NCBI RefSeq assembly: GCF_007671685.1
Contig: NZ_VCNL01000002.1
Coordinates: 124,001-188,000 of the forward strand
Direction: 5' to 3'
Source: Halorubrum salsamenti
Lineage (GTDB): Archaea; Halobacteriota; Halobacteria; Halobacteriales; Haloferacaceae
Length of the DNA: 64,000 nucleotides
In this document: piece by piece, positions 42,653-49,829 of the stretch
How the letters are laid out: the number at the start of each line of letters is the position of its first letter
Numbering within the stretch: position 1 is the first letter of the stretch
The notes under the pieces: generated by a model
The model's input: the letters and a program-made list of their open reading frames with translations, nothing else
Told to the model about the DNA's origin: nothing
The model's database searches: none
Translations under genes and position numbers: made by a program

Positions 42653-43303
42653 GTGAGCGACACCGTCCTGGTCCCCGGCGGCCGCGACGTGCGCGCCACC
42701 CTCGACACCGCCGCGAGCGACGGCGGTAGCGACGCCACCGGCGACGGCTCCCGCGCCGATAGCGCCGTCGTCGCCTGCCCGCCGCACCCGCAACACGGGG
42801 GCCACCGCGGCGACGAGCGACTGATCGCCGTCAGCGACGCGCTGACCGATCGGGGGATCGACTGCCTCCGGTTCGACTACGGCGACTGGGACGAGGGGTA
42901 CGGCGAGAGCACCGACGCCGACAACGCGGTCGGCTGGGCGATCGAACGCTACGAGCGCGTCGGTCTGTTCGGCTTCTCGTTCGGCGCCACGGTCGCGCTC
43001 GTCGCGGCCGCGTCTCGCCCCGAACTCGCCGGGGTCTGCGCGCTCGCGCCGACCGCGCGGCTGAACTCGGACGTCGACGCGGTCGCGGCCCTCGACGACC
43101 TCGTCGATCTCGGCGTGGCGACTCGGATCCTGTACGCGACCCGCGACTCGACGGCCGACTGGGCGCCCGTGGTGGAGCGGGCAGAGAAATTGGGAATCGA
43201 GACGCGGGCGTTCGAGTCCGACCACTTCTTCGTCGGGCGGGCGGGCGACGTGGGGGAGGAAGCGGGGGCGTTTTTCGGGTCGCGGCTAGAGAACGGGTTT
43301 TGA
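42653..43303 (+). CDS. Alpha/beta hydrolase (dienelactone-hydrolase-like)
   Basis: A 216-residue alpha/beta hydrolase from GTG 42653. The HPxxGG-type oxyanion region is VVACPPHPQHGGHRGDERLI, the nucleophile elbow is GLFGFSFGATVALVAAASRP (GFSFG with Ser), and a C-terminal acid/His pair fits ILYATRDSTADW and ESDHFFVGR. The fold resembles small archaeal esterases of the COG2945 type. The TGA stop (43301-43303) is part of the end sequence of the adjoining TnpB element, so the last codons may have been altered by the insertion. Confidence 0.83.
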   Translation: MSDTVLVPGGRDVRATLDTAASDGGSDATGDGSRADSAVVACPPHPQHGGHRGDERLIAVSDALTDRGIDCLRFDYGDWDEGYGESTDADNAVGWAIERYERVGLFGFSFGATVALVAAASRPELAGVCALAPTARLNSDVDAVAALDDLVDLGVATRILYATRDSTADWAPVVERAEKLGIETRAFESDHFFVGRAGDVGEEAGAFFGSRLENGF

Positions 43304-43345
43304 CATCCTCCTCCGGCTGAAGCCGGAGGAATCCCGAGCGGTGGG
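43304..43345 (-). ncRNA. Predicted omega/reRNA 3' region of the second TnpB element
   Basis: By analogy with characterised TnpB systems, the guide RNA scaffold includes the right-end hairpin (43309-43328). The first 20 bases outside the element on the minus strand, ACCCGTTCTCTAGCCGCGAC, would be the current guide and correspond to the hydrolase 3' end. Inference only. Confidence 0.38.
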
Positions 43346-43348
43346 ATA

Positions 43349-44605
43349 TTAGGGTTTACAGTCTCCCTGTTCTCTCGTGTTGAACGACCCGCTCTCGCGG
43401 TCGAACAGGAAGACTCCGGGCTGTGCCAACCAGCCGTTACTCATATCCCCCGTTGGGGGACTCTGAGTTATCCTTCGGCGGATGTTCACCGCACCGTTCA
43501 CGTCCGCGTTCATCGTCGTCCCGCACGACGAACAGACGTATAGACCGCGCTCCACGCGATTCGAGTCACGAATCTGCCCGCAACACGAACACGCCTTTGA
43601 GGTGTTCTCCTCGTCTACACGGTCAACGAGGATGCCGTGTTTCTCGGCCTTGTATTCGAGCAGGTTCGTGAAGCGGTCAAACTCCCATCCGTGGAGTTTC
43701 TTGTTCCCCGACGCACCCCAGTTCCGCGAATCGCCGTTCTCATTCTCGCGGATGTCACTGAGGTCGCCAACCGCTATCCTCTCCACGCTTTCTTCGACAC
43801 ACCGCTCAACGATGTGTTTCGACAGAGTGTGGAGGAAGTGGTCTTTGCGTCGGGAGAGTTTCTGTCGAGCCTTCCGCGCACGTTTCGACGGCCCGTTCTC
43901 GCCTTCGGTCTGGTACTCGTCGCTGGTGAAGTAGTGCTTGTCCTCTTTCAGCACGTTCCCCGGATACAGCTCGCTCGCCCCGTCTTCGTAGTTGATGGCG
44001 AGATAGTTGCTGATACCGAGGTCGATCCCTGCCGTGTTGTCGCCCGGCGCGTTTTCGACTGGAATCTCTTTCTTACAGACGAGGTGTAGTTCCCACCCGT
44101 CTCCGTTCCAGACGGCACGCACCTGCTGGATGTTCTCGACTTCTACGTCGGGGCGGGTTTCGTACTCCGCGAGGATGAAATCAGACCGACTCTCTTTCAG
44201 GTTGAAGCCTTTCGAGAGGCGGAGTTGGTCGTGTTTGTCGTCGTGCTTGATGGCTCGTTTCTTCCACGTGACGGTGGAGCGCGGGTGGTCGTCGCCACGT
44301 TTCCGGTAGCCGGGTGGGTTGTTGCCGTCGTCGGAGTTGTCCCAGCCGGTGAACGCCTCAGCAAGTTCTTCGAGAACTCGCTGACTTGACTGCGAATGAA
44401 GGTCACTGTAGCGTTCGTGGTCTTTCAGCTCCGATTTGAGTTCGGCTTCGTCGGGTATTTCGCCGGTTTCGTCCCACCGCTGTTGGATGTAGTAGCGACC
44501 GACGTTCCACAGTTTGGATGCGGAGAACCCGCACTGGTCAAGATCGTCACGAACCTGTTGGTGGTTCGTGATGCGTGCGACGTAGGTGCGGGTCGTCTCC
44601 AGCAT
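43349..44605 (-). CDS. tnpB: RNA-guided nuclease TnpB (second copy), rearranged RuvC glutamate
   Basis: A 418-residue full-length TnpB unrelated in detail to the first. RuvC-I is GIDLGISNYLAINYEDG with D195; RuvC-III is MNADVNGAVNIRRR with D368. The RuvC-II site reads RIAVGDLSDIRE, with Gly280 where Glu is expected; Glu332 (VDEENTSKAC) is 52 residues on and exactly seven residues before the first zinc cysteine, as in the first copy. The zinc finger is C339/C342 and C358/C361. The helical REC-like part (about 15-110) is rich in charged residues. Base composition is lower in GC than neighbouring genes, consistent with transfer. Confidence 0.88.
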   Translation of the reverse strand: MLETTRTYVARITNHQQVRDDLDQCGFSASKLWNVGRYYIQQRWDETGEIPDEAELKSELKDHERYSDLHSQSSQRVLEELAEAFTGWDNSDDGNNPPGYRKRGDDHPRSTVTWKKRAIKHDDKHDQLRLSKGFNLKESRSDFILAEYETRPDVEVENIQQVRAVWNGDGWELHLVCKKEIPVENAPGDNTAGIDLGISNYLAINYEDGASELYPGNVLKEDKHYFTSDEYQTEGENGPSKRARKARQKLSRRKDHFLHTLSKHIVERCVEESVERIAVGDLSDIRENENGDSRNWGASGNKKLHGWEFDRFTNLLEYKAEKHGILVDRVDEENTSKACSCCGQIRDSNRVERGLYVCSSCGTTMNADVNGAVNIRRRITQSPPTGDMSNGWLAQPGVFLFDRESGSFNTREQGDCKP

Positions 44606-44715
44606 CTGTACTGTAAATATAACTAGTTATGAGAAGTATTGAAACCAGCGACCGGGCGTTGAATATCCGGCTGGAGCGTCGTCGGTGGATTGGCGGTCAG
44701 AGTGTCGGATTCATC

Positions 44716-44733
44716 CCGCGCCTAAAGGCGCGG
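44716..44733. repeat. Orphan insertion-sequence-type palindrome
   Basis: CCGCGCC-TAAA-GGCGCGG inside TTCATCC...ATATTCTCC. This layout resembles the end hairpins of haloarchaeal IS200/IS605 elements, yet no transposase of matching type adjoins it. It could be a remnant or the left part of the neighbouring TnpB element. Confidence 0.45.
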
Positions 44734-44749
44734 ATATTCTCCCTGCTCT

Positions 44750-44920
44750 TTATAACGTTGCGGTGACGCGTACCGACGAGCCCCCATCGGGCGCGAGGAA
44801 CACGCGCGAGGTCGTCGGCGAAGCCGACTGCCAGCGGCGCGTAGCGCCGGCCGCAAGCGGGAGCTTCGCTCTCGCCCTGTCGCGAGTCGTCGCGGTCGGG
44901 GACGCTCCGTTCCGCAGGGG
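44750..44920 (+). repeat. Mosaic intergenic hairpin repeat, copy R3 (deletion derivative)
   Basis: A shortened copy. It shares with R1 the segment GGGCGCGAGGA(G/A)CACGCGCGAGG (here from 44789) and the GAGCTTCGCTCTCGCCCTG hairpin (44861-44879), then a decayed block C with GTCGTCGCGG near 44886-44896. Blocks A and B are absent. Hairpins GTCGGC-GAA-GCCGAC (44814-44828) and one with GGCGCGTAGCGCC follow one another. TTTATAA at 44750-44756 marks the left edge. Confidence 0.6.
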
Positions 44921-44930
44921 CTTTTATACA
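44921..44930 (+). promoter_or_regulatory. TATA box of the amphi-Trp gene
   Basis: CTTTTATACA, 23-32 bases before the ATG at 44953, directly abutting the end of repeat R3. A leaderless mRNA is likely. Confidence 0.65.
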
Positions 44931-44952
44931 CTCACCGCGCGTACCCACGCTC

Positions 44953-45240
44953 ATGCCTGAAGAAGTGCTCTTCGAGTCCGAGAGTCGGCGGAGCCGCGAC
45001 GAGATCGCCGCGTACCTCCGGACCGTCGCGGACTCGCTGGAGTCCGGTAACGCGATCACCCTGAAGCAGGGCGAGCGGTCCGTGACGATGGACCCGCCGG
45101 CGCGGCCGGCGTTCGAGGTGAAAGCCGAGCGCGAGGGTCCAGTCGACGGGCCGGGCGAACTCAGTGTCGAGCTCGAACTGGAGTGGGATGAAGAGAGCAG
45201 CGGCGACGGCGGCGAGGACAGCGAGCTAGCGATCGAGTAG
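44953..45240 (+). CDS. Amphi-Trp domain-containing protein
   Basis: A 95-residue protein of the small amphi-Trp family, found in haloarchaea and some bacteria. It has VLFESESRRSRDEIAAYLRT, then an amphipathic strand region ITLKQGERSVTMDPPARPAF, and an acidic tail ending ELAIE. The family takes its name from a conserved amphipathic Trp-containing strand; here LELEWDEES carries the tryptophan. Its role is not established; a membrane-surface or protein-interaction function has been assumed. It is convergent with the HalX regulator gene, 15 bases between stops. Confidence 0.83.
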   Translation: MPEEVLFESESRRSRDEIAAYLRTVADSLESGNAITLKQGERSVTMDPPARPAFEVKAEREGPVDGPGELSVELELEWDEESSGDGGEDSELAIE

Positions 45241-45255
45241 GCGGGAGGCCGGCCG

Positions 45256-45816
45256 CTACGGGATCTCGCCGGGAATCTCGGCGAAGGCGTCCCGCGCCGA
45301 GAGATGATCGAGGGTGTCGTCGACGCGGTCCCGGACCGCCTCCATCCGGTCGATGAGCGCCTCGTACTCGTCGGTGTTCGTCGTGTCGGCGGCCTCCAGT
45401 GCGGCCTTCTTCGACGCCAGCGCGAAGAACTCCTGGCTGTGCTCGTCGAACTCGGCGCGGTGGAGCAGCACCTCGACGAGCGCGAGCAGGTCCTCCTTCG
45501 TGACGGGTTTCGTCTTGTAGTCGTCGAACGGCATCTCGACGATGTCGACGTCGGGTTCGACGGCGGTCAGCATCGCGACCCGCGCGTCGTACCCCTCCCC
45601 GCGGATCGCCTCCAGCACCTCGTGGCCCGACATCTCCGGCATCCGCCGGTCCAGGAGAACCACCTCGACCGACTCGTCCATCATCGAGAGGGCCTCCTCG
45701 CCGCCGGTGGCGATCCGCACCTCGTAGGCCGCGTCGAGGTACACCCGGTACAGCTCGGCGAGATCGGGCTCGTCGTCGACAGCGAGGACCGTGGGCCGCG
45801 TCTCGGCGTCTCTCAT
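45256..45816 (-). CDS. HalX-domain response regulator
   Basis: A 186-residue two-domain regulator. The receiver domain (about 8-122) has the acidic pair D14/D15 (LAVDDEPDLAELYRVYL), the phosphoacceptor D56 in VEVVLLDRRMPEMSG, a Thr in AMLTAVEP and the Lys in DDYKTKPVTKEDLL. The C-terminal HalX domain (about 125-180) is helical (FFALASKKAALEAADTTNTD). HalX proteins pair with haloarchaeal histidine kinases; no kinase gene adjoins this one. HalX lacks a clear DNA-binding motif, so the output is uncertain. Confidence 0.93.
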   Translation of the reverse strand: MRDAETRPTVLAVDDEPDLAELYRVYLDAAYEVRIATGGEEALSMMDESVEVVLLDRRMPEMSGHEVLEAIRGEGYDARVAMLTAVEPDVDIVEMPFDDYKTKPVTKEDLLALVEVLLHRAEFDEHSQEFFALASKKAALEAADTTNTDEYEALIDRMEAVRDRVDDTLDHLSARDAFAEIPGEIP

Positions 45817-45998
45817 GGCGCGAGCTACTCGCGGTATCGGTTAAAACGTTGACCCCAGGTAATCAAGCGTGATACTCGGATCGCGCTCCCGACCGAGCTA
45901 TCCGAGTCCGTCCGACGGGACTGCTTCGCGCGGTCGGAGCGAGAGACCACCGTGACCCAAAGGCACATTTACGCGCGCTTCCTAACCGGGGACAACGA

Positions 45999-47222
45999 AT
46001 GTCTCACAGTCCCTCACTGCCCGACCGTCCTCGTCTGGAGCTCGATCCGGAGATGAGCGAGACGGAGCGGCTCGAGGCGATCCGCCAGCACTACCGGCGG
46101 ATACTGCAGGTCAACGACGAGCTCGAAGACCGGCTCGACGACGCGCAGGACCGACGCGGCGAGCTGAAGACGGACGTCGACGAGCTGAAACGCGAGAACG
46201 AGGTGCTGAAGACCACCTCGCTGTACATCGCCTCTGTCGAGGAGATCACCGAGGACGGCGTCGTCATCAAGCAGCACGGCAACAACCAGGAGGTACTGAC
46301 GCAGGCGTCCACGACGCTCGAGTCCGACCTCCGTCCGGGCGACCGCGTCGCGATCAACGACTCCTTCGCGGTCCAGCAGGTGCTCGACGACGAGACCGAC
46401 TCCCGGGCGCAGGCGATGGAGGTCACCGAGTCGCCCGACGTCACCTACGGCGACATCGGCGGGATCGACGACCAGATCCGCGAGGTCCGCGAGGCCGTCG
46501 AGGACCCGCTCGACGACCCCGAGCAGTTCGAGGCGGTCGGCGTCGAGCCGCCGAGCGGCGTCCTCCTGCACGGCCCGCCGGGCACCGGGAAGACGATGCT
46601 CGCGAAGGCGGTCGCCAACGAGTCCGACGCGACCTTCATCAAGATGGCCGGCTCCGAGCTCGTCCGGAAGTTCATCGGCGAGGGCGCCCGGCTCGTCCGG
46701 GACCTGTTCGAGCTCGCGGCCGAACGCGAGCCCGCCGTCATCTTCATCGACGAGATCGACGCCGTCGCGGCCAAGCGGACGGACTCGAAGACCTCGGGCG
46801 ACGCCGAGGTCCAGCGGACGATGATGCAGCTGCTCTCCGAGATGGACGGCTTCGACGACCGCGGCGAGGTCCGGATCATGGCCGCCACCAACCGCTTCGA
46901 CATGCTCGACGAGGCGATCCTGCGCCCCGGTCGCTTCGACCGGCTCATCGAGGTGCCCGAGCCCGGACCCGAGGGCCGCGAGCGCATCTTGGAGATCCAC
47001 ACGCAGGAGATGAACGTCGCTGAGGACACCGACGTCGGCGCGGTCGCCCGCGAGCTCGACGGCTACAGCGGTGCCGACATCGCCTCACTGGCGACCGAGG
47101 CCGGGATGTTCGCGGTCCGCGACGGCCGCACCGAGGTCACGCAGGCGGACTTCGAACAGGCCCGCGAGAAGCTCCAAGACGCCGAGAAGACCGAAGAGCA
47201 GGTCATCAACTACCAGTACTAG
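45999..47222 (+). CDS. pan: Proteasome-activating nucleotidase (PAN)
   Basis: A 407-residue AAA+ unfoldase that feeds substrates to the 20S proteasome. It has an N-terminal coiled coil (about 35-72), an OB domain (73-140, VEEITEDGVVIKQHGNNQEV), Walker A GPPGTGKT (192-199), Walker B AVIFIDEIDAVAAKR, and arginine fingers in the ILRPGRFDRLIEVP region. The C-terminus is INYQY. The usual HbYX docking motif needs Tyr at the penultimate place; here it is Gln. A TATA-like CACATTTACG lies at 45963-45972, and a T-run follows the stop at 47248. The partner alpha subunit is at 30 kb. Confidence 0.94.
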   Translation: MSHSPSLPDRPRLELDPEMSETERLEAIRQHYRRILQVNDELEDRLDDAQDRRGELKTDVDELKRENEVLKTTSLYIASVEEITEDGVVIKQHGNNQEVLTQASTTLESDLRPGDRVAINDSFAVQQVLDDETDSRAQAMEVTESPDVTYGDIGGIDDQIREVREAVEDPLDDPEQFEAVGVEPPSGVLLHGPPGTGKTMLAKAVANESDATFIKMAGSELVRKFIGEGARLVRDLFELAAEREPAVIFIDEIDAVAAKRTDSKTSGDAEVQRTMMQLLSEMDGFDDRGEVRIMAATNRFDMLDEAILRPGRFDRLIEVPEPGPEGRERILEIHTQEMNVAEDTDVGAVARELDGYSGADIASLATEAGMFAVRDGRTEVTQADFEQAREKLQDAEKTEEQVINYQY

Positions 47223-47245
47223 ACGGACTGATACTGATCGGGAGT

Positions 47246-47254
47246 CATTTTTTG
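47246..47254 (+). terminator. Oligo-T terminator after pan
   Basis: CATTTTTTG about 25 bases after the pan stop, in otherwise GC-rich DNA. Archaeal RNA polymerase terminates at such T-runs without a hairpin. Confidence 0.55.
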
Positions 47255-47299
47255 GTTCCGTGGGGTTTCTGACCGTGGAGCAGCGGTGATCCAATTCAA

Positions 47300-47466
47300 A
47301 TCCCAGCCGCTCGCTTATAAGTCACGAATACCGGATCGACGGTGAACACTTCCAAAGCCCCAGCCTCGTCGGTCCGGTGCCTATAAGCGCCGGACCGACT
47401 CCCTCGCGCGGCGTTGCTCGCGGCCTGTCGGCCGCTCGGCGGCGCGCGCCACCGCCGTTATTTAAA
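47300..47466 (-). repeat. Mosaic intergenic hairpin repeat, copy R4 (deletion derivative, minus orientation)
   Basis: Block C is at 47337-47362 (reverse of the R2 form) and is joined directly to the CAGCCTCGTC edge of block A, with the rest of A, all of B and the centre missing. The stem slot next to A is GTCGGTCCGG/CCGGACCGAC (47368-47399) around CTATAAG. A further stem GCGGCC-TGTC-GGCCGC lies at 47420-47435 (R5 has the same stem). TTATAA at 47315-47320 marks one edge and TTATTTAAA at 47458-47466 the other, the latter just before pdaD. Confidence 0.7.
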
Positions 47467-47541
47467 TGACCGGTAGCGATCAGTCACCCGAGTACGACCG
47501 CTTCGTAACCCCTTACCTCCCGCGCCGTCGACGTCCCGCTG

Positions 47542-48099
47542 ATGAACACCATCCACGTCGCCGGCGGCGTCGGCGTCGCCGACACGGCGATGGCCTCCTA
47601 CGACGCCGCGCTCGCGGACGCGAACCTCCACAACTACAACCTCGTCGCGGTCTCCTCGGTCGTCCCCGCCGAGGCGACCGTCGAGGCGGTCGACGAGGCG
47701 CCCGATCTGGGCCCCGCCGGCAACCGTCTCACGGTGGTCGAGGCGCGCCGGACCGTCGGGCCGGGCGACGCGGTCGACTTCCGTGAGGGCGGCCGCTCCG
47801 GCGCGGAGGACGCAGCATCGAAGCGGGCGCCGCGCCGCCGCCCGGACGTGGCTGCCGGGCTCGGCTGGGCTACCGGCCCCGGACCCGGGATCTTCTACGA
47901 GGTGACCGGCGAGGACCCCGACGACGTGCGCGATCGGATCGACGCCGGACTGGACGCGGGAAGCGACCTCCGCGACTGGGACCTGCCGGACCGCGAGGTC
48001 CGCGTCGAAACGGCGGCGGCTGAGCCCGATCGGTTCACGACCGCGGTCGTCATCGCCGCGTACGGCGAGTCAGAGTCGGTCTTCTCGGCCCCGGAGTAG
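47542..48099 (+). CDS. pdaD: Pyruvoyl-dependent arginine decarboxylase
   Basis: A 185-residue enzyme making agmatine from arginine, needed in archaea for agmatidine in tRNA-Ile and for polyamines. The proenzyme cleaves itself at the Ser-Ser pair to form the pyruvoyl group; here NLVAVSSVVPAEA gives S38/S39. The pocket residues follow in GLGWATGPGPGIFYEVTG. A basic insertion (SKRAPRRRPDVA, about 94-105) replaces the short loop of the Methanocaldococcus enzyme. It ends with the usual TTAVVIAAYGE strand. The start is ATG 47542, with repeat R4 directly upstream. Confidence 0.9.
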   Translation: MNTIHVAGGVGVADTAMASYDAALADANLHNYNLVAVSSVVPAEATVEAVDEAPDLGPAGNRLTVVEARRTVGPGDAVDFREGGRSGAEDAASKRAPRRRPDVAAGLGWATGPGPGIFYEVTGEDPDDVRDRIDAGLDAGSDLRDWDLPDREVRVETAAAEPDRFTTAVVIAAYGESESVFSAPE

Positions 48100-48182
48100 C
48101 GTCGACGTCCCCTCCGTTCCTCGCCGGTCCCTTGCAGGTTTCGCGAGCTTTAGGCCGTACGAGGAGGCACGAACAGGTAGCA

Positions 48183-49340
48183 ATGACGACGAACGACGAT
48201 CGAATCCGGACGACGCACATCGGCAGTCTCCCCCGGTCGCCCGAACTGCTCGACCTGCTCAAACGGCGTCAGGACGACGATCACGTCGATGACGCGGAGT
48301 GGGACGCGGCCGTCGCGGACGCCACGCGCGACGTGGTCTCGCGGCAGGCGGAGGCGGGCCTCGACGTCGCCAACAACGGCGAGCAGTCCCGCGTCTCCTT
48401 CAACTGGTACGTCGCGGACCGGCTCAGCGGCATCGAGGGGACGCGCGAACAGGAGCTGTGGGCGGACTTACAGGAGTTCCCCGACTACGCCGAGGAGACG
48501 TTCAAGACGGACGTGATCGATCTCTCCCAGCACCCCGTCGTGACCGGTCCCGTCGAGTACACCGGCCGCGACGAGGCCGAGGCCGAGCTGGCGGCGTTCC
48601 GCGACGCGCTCGACGCGGTCGACGCCGACTTCGAGGACACCTTCGTCACGGCGGCGTCGCCGAGCGTCGTCACCGCGACCCACGCCGACGATCACTACGG
48701 CGACTACGAGGAGTTCCTCTTCGCCGTCGCCGACGCGATGGCCGAGGAGTACCGGATCGTCGCCGACGCGGGGTTCACGCTCCAGATCGACGCGCCCGAA
48801 CTGCTCACCGTCGGCCATACGGCGGCGTACGCCGACGAGCCCCTCGAAGAGGTCAAAGGGGCCACGCGGCTCCACGTGCAGGCGCTCAACGAGGCGCTCT
48901 CCGAGATCCCCGAGGAACAGGTCCGGCTCCACACCTGCTGGGGGAGCTACGAGGGCCCCCATCACCTCGACACGGACCTGGTCGACATGCTCCCGGAGAT
49001 CTACGAGGCCGACATCTCCGGGCTCAGCGTCGAGCAGGCGAACCCGCGTCACCAACACGAGTACCGCGCGTTCGCGGAACACCCGGTCCCCGACGGCTGG
49101 ACGCTGATCCCGGGCGTCGTCGACGTGAAGACGAACGTCATCGACCACCCCGAGACGATCGCGGACCGGCTGGAGCGCGTCGCCGACGCGGTCGCCGACG
49201 GCACGCCGCTCGTCGCCGCGCCCGACTGCGGGTTCGGCACGCAGGCCGGTATCGGCATGGTCGACCCGGAGATCGCGTGGGCGAAACTGGAGGCGTTAGA
49301 CGAGGGCGCCGCGATCGCGACCGAGCGGATCTACGGCTGA
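48183..49340 (+). CDS. Cobalamin-independent methionine synthase (MetE C-domain-like)
   Basis: A 385-residue MetE/UROD-barrel protein. It starts RIRTTHIGSLPRSPELLDLL, typical of the C-terminal catalytic domain of MetE. Zinc ligands fit LHTCWGSYEG (His and Cys) and PDCGFGTQAG (Cys) with an acidic residue between. Archaeal short MetE proteins transfer methyl groups to homocysteine from a corrinoid protein or a folate. Related enzymes act on epoxyalkane-CoM, so the acceptor is not certain. ATG 48183 is preceded by GTAGCA; upstream codons are open but foreign to the family. Confidence 0.88.
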   Translation: MTTNDDRIRTTHIGSLPRSPELLDLLKRRQDDDHVDDAEWDAAVADATRDVVSRQAEAGLDVANNGEQSRVSFNWYVADRLSGIEGTREQELWADLQEFPDYAEETFKTDVIDLSQHPVVTGPVEYTGRDEAEAELAAFRDALDAVDADFEDTFVTAASPSVVTATHADDHYGDYEEFLFAVADAMAEEYRIVADAGFTLQIDAPELLTVGHTAAYADEPLEEVKGATRLHVQALNEALSEIPEEQVRLHTCWGSYEGPHHLDTDLVDMLPEIYEADISGLSVEQANPRHQHEYRAFAEHPVPDGWTLIPGVVDVKTNVIDHPETIADRLERVADAVADGTPLVAAPDCGFGTQAGIGMVDPEIAWAKLEALDEGAAIATERIYG

Positions 49341-49444
49341 GCGGGCGGCGTGACGGCTCCCGTTTCCGATCGCGACGGGTTGTCGACCGGATCGCCCCCG
49401 CCGACGCCTTTTTGAACCGGCTCCGCGTATCAGACGTGTCTTCG

Positions 49445-49822
49445 ATGAACGGCAATAACCCGTACGCCGGGGCACCGGGTGTGACGAACGCGGGCGAGCC
49501 CGCGGCCGTCGACCTCTCTCCGGACCAAGAACGGCGCCTCCGGCGCGCGGTCGCCGGAATCGTCTCGCGAACCGAGTCGTATCTCCCGGACAGCTACGCC
49601 GTCGGCTCCGAGCTATCGGTCGGCGCGAACGGGCCGCAGGCGACGGTCGCCGTCAATCCGCCCGCGGGCCACCCGGTCTCGGCCGGGTTCACGCCGGACC
49701 CCGACGAGCTGGAGGCCGGCATCGCCGACGCCGACACCGACGAGGTCGCGCGCGGGCTGGCCGCGAGCGCCGCGATGCAGGTGATGGACGCGGTCGGTGA
49801 CGTGACGCCGACCGCGAAGTGA
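49445..49822 (+). CDS. DUF5811 family protein
   Basis: A 125-residue haloarchaeal protein beginning MNGNNPYAGAPGVTNAGEPA. The body is LSPDQERRLRRAVAGIVSRT, then LPDSYAVGSELSVGANGPQA, and the end is helical (LAASAAMQVMDAVGDVT). I match it to DUF5811 from memory. There are no cysteines or catalytic patterns. The ATG at 49445 is used; a GTG three codons earlier is possible. TATA-like CCTTTTTGAACC (49407-49418) sits 27-38 bases upstream. The function is unknown. Confidence 0.75.
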   Translation: MNGNNPYAGAPGVTNAGEPAAVDLSPDQERRLRRAVAGIVSRTESYLPDSYAVGSELSVGANGPQATVAVNPPAGHPVSAGFTPDPDELEAGIADADTDEVARGLAASAAMQVMDAVGDVTPTAK

Positions 49823-49829
49823 ACTCGGG

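Larger units (their letters stand above)
43300..44640 (-). mobile_element. Second TnpB-only IS200/IS605-type element
   Basis: The right end is at 43300 with TTGACATCC (GGATGTCAA on the minus strand) followed by the perfect hairpin CCTCCGGCTGAAGCCGGAGG (43309-43328). It contains tnpB (43349-44605) and no tnpA. The left boundary is not precise; the A/T-rich AAATATAACTAGTTATGAG just before tnpB is probably inside. Its right end overlaps the stop codon of the hydrolase gene. Confidence 0.75.
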
